DNA from: Endozoicomonas sp. G2_2
GTDB lineage: Bacteria; Pseudomonadota; Gammaproteobacteria; Nevskiales; Salinisphaeraceae
Reading direction: 5' to 3'
NCBI RefSeq assembly: GCF_017744135.1
Contig: NZ_JAGHQU010000002.1
Coordinates: 1 to 64,000, forward strand
DNA: 64,000 nt
The notes beneath the pieces were generated by a model. The model saw nothing but the letters and a program-made list of their open reading frames with translations. It did not search any database and was not told the origin of the DNA. The position numbers and the translations under genes are program-made. Positions 41,012 to 54,429 of this stretch are shown in pieces; the first letter of the stretch is position 1; every line of letters begins with the position of its first letter.

Positions 41012-42088
41012 ATGACTGCACGTATTCTTGTGATGCCCGGCGACGGCGTCGGCCCGGAAATCTGCCGCGAAGCGGTTCGCGTGCTCGATGCGCTGGCCAG
41101 CGATCACGGCCTGGACATCGAACTCGAGGAAGCGCTGGTCGGCGGTGCCGCCATCGACGCCGAGGGCGAGCCGCTGCCGCCGGCATCGCTCGATGCGGCG
41201 CGCGCTGCCGATGCGATTCTGTTCGGTTCGATCGGCGGGCCGGCGTGGGACGATCAGCCGCGCGAGAACCGGCCGGAGTCCGGGCTGCTGCGGCTGCGCA
41301 GCGAGCTGGGGCTGTTCGCGAATCTGCGTCCGGCGATTCTGTACCCGCAGCTGGCGCATGTCTCGGCGCTCAAGCGCGACATCGTGTCCGGGCTCGATAT
41401 CATGATCGTGCGTGAGCTGACCGGCGGGATCTACTTCGGTAAGCCCTCCGGCATGCACAAGAACGCGAACGGCAAGCGCGAAGCGTTCAACACCATGCGC
41501 TACGACGAGGGCGAGATCGAGCGCATCGGCCGTACCGCCTTCGATATCGCCCGAGCGCGCGGCGGGCGTTTGTGCAGTGTGGACAAGGCCAACGTGCTCG
41601 ACGTCTCCCAGCTTTGGCGGGACGTGATGAACGAGATCGGCCGTGAATACGACGACATCGAACTCACGCATATGTATGTCGATAATGCCGCCATGCAGCT
41701 GGTGCGCGCGCCCAAGCAGTTCGATACCGTCGTGACCGGCAACCTGTTCGGCGATGTGCTTTCCGACGCCGCGGCCATGCTCACGGGCTCGATCGGCATG
41801 CTGCCCTCGGCATCGATGGACGCCAACGGTAAGGGGCTCTACGAGCCGGTGCATGGCAGTGCGCCGGATATCGCGGGCCAGGATGTCGCCAACCCGCTGG
41901 CCGTGATCCTCTCGGTGGCGATGATGCTGCGCTATACGCTCAAGCGGCCGGACCTGGCCAAGAAGGTGGAGAGCGCGGTGGGCTACGCGCTCGATCGGGG
42001 GCTGCGCACGCGCGATATCATGGACGACGAGAAACAGATCGCGAGCACCCAGGAGATGGGTGGCGCGATTGTCGATATGCTACGCTAA
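41012..42088 (+). CDS. leuB: 3-isopropylmalate dehydrogenase
   Basis: A 358-residue NAD-dependent beta-decarboxylating dehydrogenase that oxidises 3-isopropylmalate to 2-oxoisocaproate. It has the substrate loop of LeuB ([20 protein letters not shown]), the tyrosine and lysine regions [11 protein letters not shown] and [13 protein letters not shown], the metal aspartates in [20 protein letters not shown], and the NAD site [20 protein letters not shown]. Third in the leu operon, it is followed after 43 bases by asd. Confidence 0.97.
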   Translation: MTARILVMPGDGVGPEICREAVRVLDALASDHGLDIELEEALVGGAAIDAEGEPLPPASLDAARAADAILFGSIGGPAWDDQPRENRPESGLLRLRSELGLFANLRPAILYPQLAHVSALKRDIVSGLDIMIVRELTGGIYFGKPSGMHKNANGKREAFNTMRYDEGEIERIGRTAFDIARARGGRLCSVDKANVLDVSQLWRDVMNEIGREYDDIELTHMYVDNAAMQLVRAPKQFDTVVTGNLFGDVLSDAAAMLTGSIGMLPSASMDANGKGLYEPVHGSAPDIAGQDVANPLAVILSVAMMLRYTLKRPDLAKKVESAVGYALDRGLRTRDIMDDEKQIASTQEMGGAIVDMLR

Positions 42089-42131
42089 CGCCCATTCCCA
42101 CTTACTTTCCGGAACCAGATCAGGTACCTAA

Positions 42132-43157
42132 ATGGCCAAGGAATATGATGTTGCCGTCGTTGGCGCCACCGGCGCGGTCGGCGAGACCATGCTCAAGATT
42201 CTCGAGCAGCGCGATTTCCCGATTCGCAATATCTATCCGCTAGCCAGCGAACGCTCGGCCGGCAAGAAGATCCAGTTCAAGGGCAAGACCGTCACCATTC
42301 AGAACCTTGCGGAATTCGATTTCTCGCAGGTTCAGATCGGCCTGTTTTCGGCCGGCGGTTCGATCTCCGAAGAGTTCGCGCCCAAGGCGGCCGAAGCCGG
42401 TTGCGTGGTCATCGACAACACGTCGCATTTTCGCCAGGCCGAGAACGTGCCGCTGGTGATTCCGGAAGTGAACCCGGACGCGATCGCGGATTACACCAAC
42501 CGCGGCATCATCGCCAATCCGAACTGCTCCACCATTCAGATGGTGGTCGCGCTCAAGCCGATCCACGATTTCGCCTATATCGAGCGTATCAACGTGGCGA
42601 CCTATCAGGCCGTGTCGGGCAGCGGTGCGTCCGCGATCCGCGAGCTGGCCGACCAGAGCGCGCGCCTGCTCAACGGCAAGGAAATCGAAAAGCCGGCGGC
42701 GTATCCGAAGCAGATCGCTTTCAACGCGCTGCCGCATATCGATGTCTTCCTCGACAACGGCTATACCAAGGAAGAGATGAAGATGGTCTGGGAGACGCGC
42801 AAGATCCTGGGCGACCAGAACATCCGCATCAATCCGACAGCCGCGCGCGTGCCGGTGTTCTTCGGCCACTCCGAAGCGGTTCATATCGAAACCCGCGACA
42901 AGGTGACGGCGGAGAAGGCGACCGAACTGTTCCGCTCGGCGCCGGGTGTCACCGTGCTCGATACGCGTGAGCCGGGGGGCTACGCGACGGCGGTGACCGA
43001 GGCCGCGAACGAGGACGACGTCTTCGTCTCGCGCATTCGTGAAGATATTTCGCACGAAAACGGTCTGGATTTCTGGGTCGTTGCCGATAACGTACGCAAG
43101 GGTGCTGCACTCAACAGCGTGCAGATCGCCGAGAAGCTGATCGAGAAGTACATCTAA
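42132..43157 (+). CDS. asd: Aspartate-semialdehyde dehydrogenase
   Basis: A 341-residue enzyme that reduces aspartyl phosphate to the semialdehyde feeding Lys/DAP, Met and Thr synthesis. The NADP site is VVGATGAVGETMLKILEQR (about 9-27), and the nucleophile Cys132 lies in NPNCSTIQMV. The substrate residues follow in YQAVSGSGASAI and in RVPVFFGHSEAVHIE. Its length, and the second-group (Pseudomonas Asd2-like/usg-related) sequence, suit the leuB-asd-fimV-truA context. A hairpin GGCCGCC-GACT-GGCGGCC (43172-43189) follows but lacks a U-run, so transcription may continue into fimV. Confidence 0.95.
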   Translation: MAKEYDVAVVGATGAVGETMLKILEQRDFPIRNIYPLASERSAGKKIQFKGKTVTIQNLAEFDFSQVQIGLFSAGGSISEEFAPKAAEAGCVVIDNTSHFRQAENVPLVIPEVNPDAIADYTNRGIIANPNCSTIQMVVALKPIHDFAYIERINVATYQAVSGSGASAIRELADQSARLLNGKEIEKPAAYPKQIAFNALPHIDVFLDNGYTKEEMKMVWETRKILGDQNIRINPTAARVPVFFGHSEAVHIETRDKVTAEKATELFRSAPGVTVLDTREPGGYATAVTEAANEDDVFVSRIREDISHENGLDFWVVADNVRKGAALNSVQIAEKLIEKYI

Positions 43158-43255
43158 AAAACCAAGGGCATGGCCGCCGACTGGCGGCCGTGTCGGTTCG
43201 CCGGCGTGCACATGGGGCTGCGCGGCGGACCGAGTCAGGGGGATACGAAGGCGTC

Positions 43256-45775
43256 GTGCTCGAATCAAGCCCGTTTATCAGGCGCAGGCTGCGGCGTGCG
43301 GCCGTTGCCGTTCTGCTTTGCCATGCCGGCGCTGCCTCCGCCCTGGGTTTTGGCGCCATACGCGTCCACTCCGCGCTCAATGAGCCGCTGGATGCGACCA
43401 TCAATCTGGTCGCGGTCACCCCGGAAGAAAGAGCCGTGCTCGACGTGCAGATGGCCAGCGTGGACATGTTCCAGCGCTTCGGCATCGAGCGCACGGCGCT
43501 GGCCGATCGCATTCGTGTATCCGTGGCGGAGGGCGCGGGCGCCGGCCAGGTTCAGGTCCGGCTGACGACCCGCGGGGTCGTACGCGAGCCGTTCCTGCGC
43601 TTTCTGATCGAGGCCGATACAGGCGCGGGGCGCGCGTTGCGTGAATACACGGTGCTGCTCGATCCGCCCGGCCGTGCGCCGGCTGCACCGACAACCGCCG
43701 CGCAGCCGTCGGCGGCCCCGTCGCAGGCCGCGCCGGCGCAAACCGCAGAAGTCACCGCGCCGCGTGCTACGCCTGCCCGCGCTTCCGCGGAGCCGGCAGG
43801 CCCGGCAAGCAACGAGTACGGGCCGGTGCGCGCGGGCGAAACACTCTCGCGGATCGCGCGCCAGGTCCGTCGCCCGGGCGCAACGCCCGAGCAGATGCAG
43901 GTGGCGATCTATCGCAACAACCCGCAGGCGTTCAGCGACAACATGAACGTTTTGCTGCGCGGAGCCATGCTGGCCATCCCGCCGGTGGAGCGCATCCGCG
44001 CGATCGCATCGGACGTCGCGCGTGCCGTTGTGGCCGAGCAGCGTGAGCAGGCCGTGGCGAGCATCGCCGCCGAGAATCAGGCCACGGCGACAAGCACGCT
44101 GGCGCGCGCCGAGGCGCCGCCAACCACCACCCAGGCGCGTCTGCGTCTGGAGGCGCCGCGGGCGATCGGAACGCGAGGCGACGGTGGCGGCGCCGTGGGT
44201 ACCGCCGGTTTCGGGCGTCTGCTGATGCCGGAATTCCCGGCCAGCGACGATAGCGTTGCGGCGGCCGACGCCGTCGACAACGCACAACAGCCGGCAGCCA
44301 CCGACGCGACGCCTGCAGAACCTGCTGTCGGCGGCGGCGCGGATACAGCGACCGAGGGCGCGACATCGAGCGCAGCCGACGAGGTCGACCCCATGGTGTC
44401 GGATGGCAATAGTGTCGCCGAGGGCGGTGACGCCGTCGACGCCAGCGAGAACGTCGGCAGCGATCCGAACCAAGCGACAGAAGGCGCCGCGCCCGATGCG
44501 ACGCTCTCGGCCGATGCCCCGTCCGCAGAAGCGGAACCGGTGGCTCCCGCCTCGGATACGGCCGAGGCCTATCAGCCCTTGCCGAGCGAGAATCAGGACG
44601 TCGCCTACAGTGGCGGCTCGAACAGCCTGCTGCATCCGCGCAATCTGTTGCTGCTTGCGGCCGGCCTGCTGCTGCTCGTTGCGCTGCTGATCTGGAACCG
44701 TCGCCGTCAGTACACGCCGGTGACGCTCGATTTCAACGACGTCGATACGGAGAGCGCCCCCGGCGCGGCCGTCGAAAACGAGCAGGGCGAGGCGCCGTAC
44801 TACGAAGCACCGGCCGCCGAGCCTGTGCCCGCCGACGAAGCGCTCGCGCCGTCCCTGCGGGTACAGGAAGCCGACCGGCAGATGAAGGTTGGTCTGTTCG
44901 ATGAGGCGCGTGCCGGTCTCGAGGAAGGGCTCGCGCACTATCCGGACGACAGGGGCCTGCAGGACAAGCGCCTGGAGCTGGATTATGTCGCCGGCGACAG
45001 CGCGGCATTTTCGGCAAACGTCGAACGTTTTGGCAGCCAGTTGAGCACCGACGGTGTCCGCTGGGCCGGTGTGGCGACCATGGGCCGCGTACTCCTGCCG
45101 CAGGATCCGCGTTTCGGCTTTACCGACCGTCAGGAAGACCGCGAGACCGCGCCCGTCGAAGCGCCGGCGCCGCAGCGCGAGTCCGCCCAGTCGATCATCG
45201 AGCGCTTCGAGGCAGGCGTCGAGGACGACAGGGCCGATCCACTCGACGCCATCGCCGAAAGCGACGACAGCGATCGCTATTTCTCGCTCGACGACGATAC
45301 CCCGGCCGATACCGCAGGCGACGCCACCGATACACTCGACGGGCGCGATATCCCCGCGCACACGCTCGACGACGAAGCGTCCGCGGGCCGCGATTCGAGC
45401 GCCTACGATCTCGGCAGCGACGGCGGCTTCGAATGGCAGGATCAGGAAATCGATACCAGCGGCACCCGCGAGCATGATCTCGGCGACGATCCGGGCATGG
45501 CTTTCGACCTGGATACATCGTCGTCCGATACGCCGGCGGAGCCCGACAAGCCTGCGTATATCAAGCCGATCGACACCAGCGAGTTCGATCTCGGCGACGA
45601 CGAGGCGCCGGCGAGCGACGACGCAGCGGACCCGGTCGAGGTACGCCTGGACCTGGCGCGCATGTATATCGACATGGAAGACCACGCCGCCGCACGCGAG
45701 TTGCTCCAAGAGGCCGTGAACGACGGTACCGAAGCACAGCGCGCGACCGCGCAAGAGTTGCTGAACAGCCTCTAG
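43256..45775 (+). CDS. fimV: FimV/HubP polar hub protein
   Basis: About 839 residues. The start is uncertain: GTG 43256 follows GAAGG and gives a usable signal sequence (RRLRRAAVAVLLCHAGAASA), while GTG 43190 would add 22 residues. The order is: a FimV N-terminal domain (ALGFGAIRVHSALNEPLDAT and following), a LysM peptidoglycan-binding domain (about 186-243, YGPVRAGETLSRIARQV), a long Ala/Asp/Glu-rich region, one membrane helix (about 462-482), a cytoplasmic Asp-rich stretch, and the conserved C-terminal TPR-like cap (about 794-839, RLDLARMYIDMEDHAAAREL). FimV/HubP organises cell poles, c-di-GMP/cAMP signalling and type IV pilus function. asd-fimV-truA order is as in Pseudomonas. Its stop overlaps the truA GTG by one base. 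Confidence 0.92.
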   Translation: MLESSPFIRRRLRRAAVAVLLCHAGAASALGFGAIRVHSALNEPLDATINLVAVTPEERAVLDVQMASVDMFQRFGIERTALADRIRVSVAEGAGAGQVQVRLTTRGVVREPFLRFLIEADTGAGRALREYTVLLDPPGRAPAAPTTAAQPSAAPSQAAPAQTAEVTAPRATPARASAEPAGPASNEYGPVRAGETLSRIARQVRRPGATPEQMQVAIYRNNPQAFSDNMNVLLRGAMLAIPPVERIRAIASDVARAVVAEQREQAVASIAAENQATATSTLARAEAPPTTTQARLRLEAPRAIGTRGDGGGAVGTAGFGRLLMPEFPASDDSVAAADAVDNAQQPAATDATPAEPAVGGGADTATEGATSSAADEVDPMVSDGNSVAEGGDAVDASENVGSDPNQATEGAAPDATLSADAPSAEAEPVAPASDTAEAYQPLPSENQDVAYSGGSNSLLHPRNLLLLAAGLLLLVALLIWNRRRQYTPVTLDFNDVDTESAPGAAVENEQGEAPYYEAPAAEPVPADEALAPSLRVQEADRQMKVGLFDEARAGLEEGLAHYPDDRGLQDKRLELDYVAGDSAAFSANVERFGSQLSTDGVRWAGVATMGRVLLPQDPRFGFTDRQEDRETAPVEAPAPQRESAQSIIERFEAGVEDDRADPLDAIAESDDSDRYFSLDDDTPADTAGDATDTLDGRDIPAHTLDDEASAGRDSSAYDLGSDGGFEWQDQEIDTSGTREHDLGDDPGMAFDLDTSSSDTPAEPDKPAYIKPIDTSEFDLGDDEAPASDDAADPVEVRLDLARMYIDMEDHAAARELLQEAVNDGTEAQRATAQELLNSL

Positions 45776-46554
45776 TGCGGTGGGCGGCCTGTGTCGAATA
45801 CGACGGCTCGGGCTATCACGGCTGGCAGAGCCAGCCGCATGCCTCGAGTGTTCAGGACACTCTCGAGGCCGCGCTCGCGCGCCTTGCCGATCGCCCGGTA
45901 CGCACCGTCTGCAGCGGACGCACCGATACCGGCGTGCATGCCCAGGGCCAGATCGTGCATTTCGATACCGACGCGAAGCGCAGCGAGCGTGCCTGGCTGC
46001 TGGGCACCAATCGCTATCTTCCCGACGATATCGCCCTGCAGTGGGTGATCCCCGTGCCGGAGACGTTTCACGCTCGATTCGGGGCGGTGTCCCGCGAGTA
46101 TCGCTACTGGATTCTGGATCGCACGCCGCCCAGTGCGCTGTGGCGCAATCGTGCCTTTCATTCGCACAATCGGCTGGACGCCGACGCGATGCATATCGCC
46201 GCACAGCATCTGGTCGGCCGTCATGACTTCAGCGCATTTCGGGCCGCCGCCTGCCAGGCGAAGACGCCCTGGCGCGAGGTCAGCCGCTGCGACGTGAGTC
46301 GGCACGGCGACTGGGTGCGGCTCGACGTGCAGGCGAATGCCTTTCTGCATCACATGGTGCGCAATATCGTCGGCAGTCTTCTGCCCGTGGGGCGCGGGCT
46401 GTGCGGCGACGACTGGATCGCGCAGCTGCTTGCGCTGGGCGATCGACGCCGGGCCGGTATGACGGCACCCGCTCAGGGACTGTCGTTGCGGCGCGTGCAC
46501 TACGGGCCGGATTTCGACCTGCCGCCGCCGGCGCTGGATGACGACGGCTGGTAA
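45775..46554 (+). CDS. truA: tRNA pseudouridine(38-40) synthase
   Basis: A 259-residue TruA that isomerises uridines 38-40 in the anticodon arm of many tRNAs. The catalytic Asp51 lies in SGRTDTGVHAQGQIVHF. Other conserved runs are EYDGSGYHGWQSQP at the start, LGTNRYLPDDIALQW, and FLHHMVRNIVGSLLPVGRG near the end. The GTG start at 45775 shares its first base with the fimV stop (TAGTG). trpF begins 44 bases downstream. Confidence 0.95.
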   Translation: MRWAACVEYDGSGYHGWQSQPHASSVQDTLEAALARLADRPVRTVCSGRTDTGVHAQGQIVHFDTDAKRSERAWLLGTNRYLPDDIALQWVIPVPETFHARFGAVSREYRYWILDRTPPSALWRNRAFHSHNRLDADAMHIAAQHLVGRHDFSAFRAAACQAKTPWREVSRCDVSRHGDWVRLDVQANAFLHHMVRNIVGSLLPVGRGLCGDDWIAQLLALGDRRRAGMTAPAQGLSLRRVHYGPDFDLPPPALDDDGW

Positions 46555-46598
46555 ACTGTCGTATTGGCGTAGCAGTCGCTCGACGGGCGCAACGGCGG

Positions 46599-47264
46599 AT
46601 GAAACGAGTACGGGTCAAGATTTGCGGCATCACGCGAAGCGAGGACGCGGCGGCAGCCGTGGCCGCGGGCGCGGATGCGATCGGGCTCGTGTTTCATGCC
46701 GACAGCCCGCGTGCGATCTCGATCGACCAGGCGCGTCGCATCAGCCGCGAACTGCCGCCATTCGTGGCCCGGGTGGCGTTGTTTCTGGAGCCCGCCGCCG
46801 CGGACGTTCAGGCGGTTCTCGATCAGCTGCGCCCGGATGCCCTCCAGTTTCACGGACGCGAAACCGTCGAATTCTGTCGACGCTTTGCCTGGCCGTACAT
46901 GAAGGCCGTGCCCATGGGCGAAGACGCGGTCGACCTCGGCGCGTGGGCAGACCACTACGATGACGCCCAGGGGCTGTTGCTCGACGCCAATCGCGCGGGT
47001 GCGGCTGGCGGTAGCGGCAAGACGTTCGACTGGGACGACCGCATTGAACTGCCTGGCATGCCCACCATCATTGCCGGCGGGCTCGACGCCACCAACGTGG
47101 GTGAAGCCATTGCGCGTTTCGCGCCGTATGCAGTGGATGTCAGCAGCGGCGTGGAAAGCGCACCCGGCATCAAGGACGCCGAGCGGATCAGGTCTTTCAT
47201 GACCGCCGTCGATCGCGCCCAGCCCGGCGGCAAGGCGCGTCGCGAAACTGTCGCGCGGCGATGA
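46599..47264 (+). CDS. trpF: Phosphoribosylanthranilate isomerase
   Basis: A 221-residue TIM-barrel TrpF that performs the Amadori rearrangement of PRA to CdRP in tryptophan synthesis. The general base Cys9 is in [11 protein letters not shown], and the general acid is the aspartate of [20 protein letters not shown]. The phosphate-binding end is [15 protein letters not shown] and [15 protein letters not shown]. It is free-standing rather than fused to trpC, as in Pseudomonas, and lies between truA and trpB. A 127-base gap without clear signals separates it from trpB. Confidence 0.95.
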   Translation: MKRVRVKICGITRSEDAAAAVAAGADAIGLVFHADSPRAISIDQARRISRELPPFVARVALFLEPAAADVQAVLDQLRPDALQFHGRETVEFCRRFAWPYMKAVPMGEDAVDLGAWADHYDDAQGLLLDANRAGAAGGSGKTFDWDDRIELPGMPTIIAGGLDATNVGEAIARFAPYAVDVSSGVESAPGIKDAERIRSFMTAVDRAQPGGKARRETVARR

Positions 47265-47391
47265 CGGCACTGGCGCGCACGGCGAGCGTTTCCGTAGGCG
47301 AGCGGCGGGCAAGAGACAAGACGATTTAGACACGAAGATCATCGATCGAGTCGCCGCAGCCAGCGGCCGGTCGACCAGAGGTTCAAACGAT

Positions 47392-48635
<1,244 letters not shown>

Positions 48636-48639
<4 letters not shown>

Positions 48640-49472
48640 CCCGTCTGGCGACCCGATTTGACACGCTGCGCGAGCAGGGGCGTACCGCACTTATCCCGTA
48701 CATCACTGCCGGCGATCCGGCGCCGGATGCGACGGTCGGTTTCATGCATGCGCTGGTCGAGGCCGGCGCAGACGCGATCGAGGTCGGCGTGCCGTTTTCC
48801 GACCCGATGGCCGACGGGCCGGTGATCCAGGGCGCCTGTGAGCGCGCGCTCGCGGCGGGTACGAGCCTGTCGCGCGTGCTTGACATGGTGGCCGAGTTCC
48901 GCGAGCGCGATGCGCAGACTCCGATCGTGCTCATGGGCTATCTGAACCCGATCGATCGGCTGGGCCTGGACACTTTTTCAGAGCGCGCGGCAGCCGTCGG
49001 TGTCGATGGCGTGCTCATCGTGGACATGACCGCCGAAGAGGCGCCCGAAGTCGCGCCGACGCTGCAGGGCGCGGGGCTCGATGCGGTCTGTCTGATCGCG
49101 CCCACCACCGGCGATGCGCGTATCGAGCGGATCTGCGCCAACGCGGGTGGGTTCATCTACTACGTGTCGTTCAAGGGCGTGACCGGTTCGTCGAGCCTCG
49201 ATGTGTCGTCGCTCGCCGAGAAGATCGAACGCATCCGCGCGAAGAGCGCGCTGCCCGTCGCGGTCGGCTTCGGCGTGAGCACGCCCGACAATGCAGCGGA
49301 TGTCTCGCGGGTGGCAGACGCCGTGGTGGTCGGCAGTGCCCTCGTGCGCCAGATTGCCGAACACGGCACCGATCGATCCGCCACCGAGGCGGCTTTACGC
49401 GATACGCTGTCGGTCATGCGTCGAGCGATCGATGAACAGGACAACAGTACAGGGGAGGCACGCCGCGCATGA
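48636..49472 (+). CDS. trpA: Tryptophan synthase alpha chain
   Basis: A 278-residue TIM-barrel subunit that cleaves indole-3-glycerol phosphate. Catalytic Glu49 ([17 protein letters not shown]) and Asp60 are present. The phosphate-binding strands include [13 protein letters not shown] and [20 protein letters not shown]. The start ATG overlaps the trpB stop, and the TrpA stop overlaps the accD ATG by four bases. Tryptophan and fatty-acid genes are thus translationally linked, an arrangement also known from several proteobacteria. Confidence 0.96.
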
Positions 49473-50356
49473 GCTGGCTCGAAAAACTGATGCCGTCGCA
49501 GATGCGCAACGATTCCGCGGCGAAGAAAAGCACCGTCCCGCAGGGACTCTGGACCAAGTGCAGCAATTGCGGCGCGGTCCTCTACAGCGCCGAAATGGAA
49601 CGTTCGCTCGAGGTTTGCCCGAAGTGCAATGCCCATCAGCGGCTGCGCGCGCGCAAGCGTCTCGATCTGTTTCTTGATCCGGACAACCGCGAGGAACTGG
49701 CGCTGGGCATCGAGCCGCGTGATCCGCTCAAGTTCCGCGACAGCAAGAAGTACCGCGATCGCCTGAGTCAGGCGCAGAAGGATTCCGGCGAGCGCGAGGC
49801 CGCGCTCGCGATGGCCGGAACGCTCAAGCAGATGCCGGTGGTCGCCGGGGCGCTGGATTTCCGCTTCATGGGCGGCTCGATGGGCAGCGTGGTCGGTGAG
49901 ACCTTCGTGCGCGGCGTGGATGCCGCGCTCCAGCGCGGCTGCCCGTTCATCTTCTTCTCTGCCAGTGGCGGTGCGCGCATGCAGGAGGGCCTGTTCTCGC
50001 TGCTGCAGATGGGCAAGACCAGTGCGGCACTGACACGACTGGCCGATCATGGCCTGCCGTTCGTTTCGGTGCTCACCCACCCGACCATGGGCGGGGTGGC
50101 AGCGAGCTACGCCATGCTCGGCGATATCAACGTGGCCGAGCCGGAGGCGCTGATCGGCTTCGCCGGGCCGCGCGTGATCGAACAGACCGTGAAACAGACG
50201 CTGCCCGAAGGCTTCCAGCGCAGCGAGTTCCTGCTCGAACACGGGGCCATCGACATGATCGTCGAGCGCAAGGACCTGCGCGATCGTATCCACCAGGTGG
50301 TTTCGGTGTTCATGCACCAGGAGGCCGCGGCACCGGCTCCGACCGGCGAGGCGTGA
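49469..50356 (+). CDS. accD: Acetyl-CoA carboxylase carboxyltransferase subunit beta
   Basis: A 295-residue AccD. The N-terminal zinc ribbon has Cys31, Cys34, Cys50 and Cys53 ([21 protein letters not shown]), a fold that also binds accD/accA mRNA in E. coli. The crotonase-like carboxyltransferase core has [37 protein letters not shown] and [16 protein letters not shown]. With AccA it transfers carboxyl from biotin to acetyl-CoA. Both ends overlap neighbours by four bases (trpA ATGA, folC GTGA). Confidence 0.97.
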   Translation: MSWLEKLMPSQMRNDSAAKKSTVPQGLWTKCSNCGAVLYSAEMERSLEVCPKCNAHQRLRARKRLDLFLDPDNREELALGIEPRDPLKFRDSKKYRDRLSQAQKDSGEREAALAMAGTLKQMPVVAGALDFRFMGGSMGSVVGETFVRGVDAALQRGCPFIFFSASGGARMQEGLFSLLQMGKTSAALTRLADHGLPFVSVLTHPTMGGVAASYAMLGDINVAEPEALIGFAGPRVIEQTVKQTLPEGFQRSEFLLEHGAIDMIVERKDLRDRIHQVVSVFMHQEAAAPAPTGEA

Positions 50357-51609
50357 GCGCCGCCGCACCGCTCGACGGCAGCGTCGACGACTGGCTGGCA
50401 TGGCAGCTCACGCTGCATGCCACCGAAATGGACCTCGGGCTCGAGCGTGTCGGGCAGGTGGCCGATACGCTCGGTGTGCGCGCGCCGGCCGCGCGTACCG
50501 TGGTCGTTGCCGGCACCAACGGCAAGGGCAGTTGCGCGTCGCTGATCGAGTCGATGCTGGGCGAACACGGGCGTGTCGGCACGTATACCTCGCCGCATCT
50601 CTGGCGCTACAACGAGCGTTTTCGTGTCGACGGCGCGCCGGTCACGGACGACGCGCTCTGCGCCGCGTTTCGTGCCATAGAGCAAGCCCGTGGCGATATC
50701 TCGCTGACCTTCTTCGAGTACGGCACGCTCGCCGCGCTCTGGCTGTTTGCCGATCAGCAGGTGGACTACGCCATTCTCGAAGTAGGCCTCGGCGGGCGAC
50801 TGGATGCGGTCAATATTGTTGATGCCGACGTGGCACTGATCACCAACATCGGGCTGGATCACGTCGACTGGCTGGGTTCGGACCGGCAGAGCATCGGTTT
50901 CGAGAAGGCCGGCGTCATGCGGGCAGGGCGCCCGGCAATCTGCTGCGATCGCGACCGGCCCGCTTCGATCGATACCGTCGCTGCACGAACGGGCGCGGAT
51001 CTGCGCGTCATTGGCGAGGCTTTCGACGTGAGCCTGCAGGCCGGCCGGTGGCGGTTCGTCCACGACGAGAACACGATCGACATACCCGCGCCGCAAGGGG
51101 TGATTGCCGAAAACCTGGCCGGTGCGCTGGCCACGGTACAGGCCTTGACCGGGCGCTGGCCATCGGTCGCGACCATACAACGGTCGTGTCGCATACAGGC
51201 CGGGCTGATCGGTCGACGCGAGCGTGTCGACGACATACTGCCGATCATCTACGATGTCGGCCATAACGTCGAAGCCGTCGCCGCACTCGTGCGCGACCTC
51301 GTCAGCCAGCCCGTGTCGGGCCGTACGCATATCGTGTTCGGAATGCTCATCGACAAGCCCGTGGAAACGGTAGCCGCCTGCCTTGAAAAGGTTGCCGATC
51401 GCTTCTATCTAGCGGGTCTGGACGGTCTCGGCACACGCGGACTCGATGCTGCGGCACTGGCACGGCGCAGTGGTATCGACGGGCCCTGTTTCGACCATCC
51501 GCGTGCTGCGCTCGAGGCGGCGCTCGAAGCCGGCGAGGCGGGCGACCGCGTTGTGGTCTGTGGTTCCTTTCTCACCGTGGCCCACGCCCGGAGGCAATTG
51601 CCGTCATGA
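50353..51609 (+). CDS. folC: Bifunctional dihydrofolate/tetrahydrofolate (folylpolyglutamate) synthase
   Basis: A 418-residue Mur-ligase-like enzyme that adds glutamate to dihydropteroate and to folates. The ATP P-loop is [19 protein letters not shown], followed by [19 protein letters not shown], the [20 protein letters not shown] block, and [13 protein letters not shown]. The C-terminal domain carries [14 protein letters not shown]. The GTG start sits in a GTGA overlap with accD, and the stop overlaps the SPOR gene (ATGA). The accD-folC-dedD-cvpA-purF order is classical. Confidence 0.96.
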   Translation: MSAAAPLDGSVDDWLAWQLTLHATEMDLGLERVGQVADTLGVRAPAARTVVVAGTNGKGSCASLIESMLGEHGRVGTYTSPHLWRYNERFRVDGAPVTDDALCAAFRAIEQARGDISLTFFEYGTLAALWLFADQQVDYAILEVGLGGRLDAVNIVDADVALITNIGLDHVDWLGSDRQSIGFEKAGVMRAGRPAICCDRDRPASIDTVAARTGADLRVIGEAFDVSLQAGRWRFVHDENTIDIPAPQGVIAENLAGALATVQALTGRWPSVATIQRSCRIQAGLIGRRERVDDILPIIYDVGHNVEAVAALVRDLVSQPVSGRTHIVFGMLIDKPVETVAACLEKVADRFYLAGLDGLGTRGLDAAALARRSGIDGPCFDHPRAALEAALEAGEAGDRVVVCGSFLTVAHARRQLPS

Positions 51610-52277
51610 AGGATGTGATGAAAAAACGAGTCGTAGGGGCTGTGGTCCTGGTGATTCTCGGTATCGCGCTGCCGTTGATGCTCGCCCGTTGCATGCAGGG
51701 CGGCGGTGAGGAACAGTCGTCGATGCGTGTCTATGAAGTCGCGCCGGACGGCCAGGCGCGGCCCGCCTCCGGCCAGGACGACTCGCAGCAGGCCCAGGCC
51801 ATCGATGGCTCGAGCGGTGTCGGCGCAGATCGCGAAGCGTCGGCGCAATCGCCGGACACGCCGGATCTGCCCGAGGCGGTCTCGCCGTCCAGCGAGCCGG
51901 ACGCGCCGCAGGCGGCGGCTTCGGAATCCACGCCGGAGCCGGAACCGGCCCCGGAACCGCGCGAGACCCAGCAGCCGAGGGGCGCATCGACGGCTGCGGC
52001 GCCCAACGAGAGCGAAAACGGCGGCAGCCTGCGTCAGCGCCAGAGCTTGTCGGGCTATGTGGTGCAGGTTGCGAGTTTCGGTGACGAAGCCAATGCCGAG
52101 CGTCTGGCCCGCGAGCTCAACAGTGAATTCAAGGCGTTCTATCGCGCCGGCGACGTGAACGGCAAGACCTACTACCGCGTACGGGTCGGCCCGTTCGAGA
52201 ACGAGGCGAGCGCCAACGCTGCTGCCGAACGGCTGCGCAGCAGCGGCCGAGCGACCCTGGTACGGCGCGCGGAATGA
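51606..52277 (+). CDS. DedD-like SPOR-domain cell division protein
   Basis: A 223-residue bitopic inner-membrane protein: a short basic cytoplasmic tail (MKDVMKKR), one helix (about 9-27, VVGAVVLVILGIALPLMLAR), a Pro/Glu/Ala-rich periplasmic linker, and a SPOR domain at about 148-222 (GYVVQVASFGDEANAERLAR, YYRVRVGPFENEASANAAAE). SPOR domains bind denuded septal glycan, so the protein should localise to the division site like E. coli DedD. Its position between folC and cvpA is that of dedD. Sequence outside the SPOR domain is too variable to prove orthology. Confidence 0.88.
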   Translation: MKDVMKKRVVGAVVLVILGIALPLMLARCMQGGGEEQSSMRVYEVAPDGQARPASGQDDSQQAQAIDGSSGVGADREASAQSPDTPDLPEAVSPSSEPDAPQAAASESTPEPEPAPEPRETQQPRGASTAAAPNESENGGSLRQRQSLSGYVVQVASFGDEANAERLARELNSEFKAFYRAGDVNGKTYYRVRVGPFENEASANAAAERLRSSGRATLVRRAE

Positions 52278-52344
52278 CGCGCGCCGGCCGCGCTGGCGGG
52301 CGGTTTGCTAGACTTGGTGCGTCCGGCCGGCGCGAGCGAGTGCA

Positions 52345-52878
52345 ATGATCTGGGTCGATTTAGCCATAGTTGCGGTGATCGCGCTGTCTGCGATCATCGG
52401 CTTCTTTCGCGGTTTTCTGCGCGAGTCCATCGGGCTTGCGACCTGGATACTCGCGTTCTATCTCGCCTTCGTGTGCGCCGATGCCGGGGCGGTGTTTCTG
52501 GAACGCTGGATATCGGTCGCCTCCGCGCGTCTCGCCGTGTCGTTCGGCGTCATCTTCATCACGATCCTCGTGCTCGGCGCCATCGCCAATTACATCATCG
52601 GACGCTTGGTGAATCAGACCGGCTTTGCGGGCACCGACCGGGCCATCGGCGGGCTGTTCGGCGTGCTGCGCGGTGTCGCGGTGCTGGTGGTGCTCGTCTT
52701 GCTGGCGGGCGTGACGCCGGTACCCCGCGATGCGTGGTGGCAGCAATCCATCTTCATCGGCCACCTGCAGGACGGCGCGGTCTGGGTTCGCGGCTTTCTG
52801 CCGCCCGACCTCGCCGGCGCGGTGACCTATCCGGGCGTGCCCGACGCGCCGTCCTCGCCCAAGACATCCTCTACTTAA
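52345..52878 (+). CDS. cvpA: CvpA family membrane protein
   Basis: A 177-residue inner-membrane protein with four helices and the CvpA pattern: MIWVDLAIVAVIALSAIIGF, then FFRGFLRESIGLATWILAFY, and GTDRAIGGLFGVLRGVAVLV. E. coli cvpA was found through colicin V production and is needed for resistance to bile salts and envelope stress; its biochemical activity is unknown. It lies directly upstream of purF (21-base gap) as in most gammaproteobacteria, and 67 bases after the SPOR gene. Confidence 0.93.
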   Translation: MIWVDLAIVAVIALSAIIGFFRGFLRESIGLATWILAFYLAFVCADAGAVFLERWISVASARLAVSFGVIFITILVLGAIANYIIGRLVNQTGFAGTDRAIGGLFGVLRGVAVLVVLVLLAGVTPVPRDAWWQQSIFIGHLQDGAVWVRGFLPPDLAGAVTYPGVPDAPSSPKTSST

Positions 52879-52899
52879 ACCTCGCTTTCGGACTCCTCT

Positions 52900-54411
<1,512 letters not shown>

Positions 54412-54429
54412 CCAGCCGCTTTGGTGCAC

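Noticed and set aside
43172-43189. Intrinsic terminator between asd and fimV
   Set aside because: The hairpin GGCCGCC-GACT-GGCGGCC is real but has no following U-run, so I do not call it a terminator.
43265-46204. A 979-codon open frame on the minus strand opposite fimV
   Set aside because: It is a GC-rich antisense shadow: Arg/Gly/Ala-rich, no family features, and fully covered by well-recognised fimV and truA.
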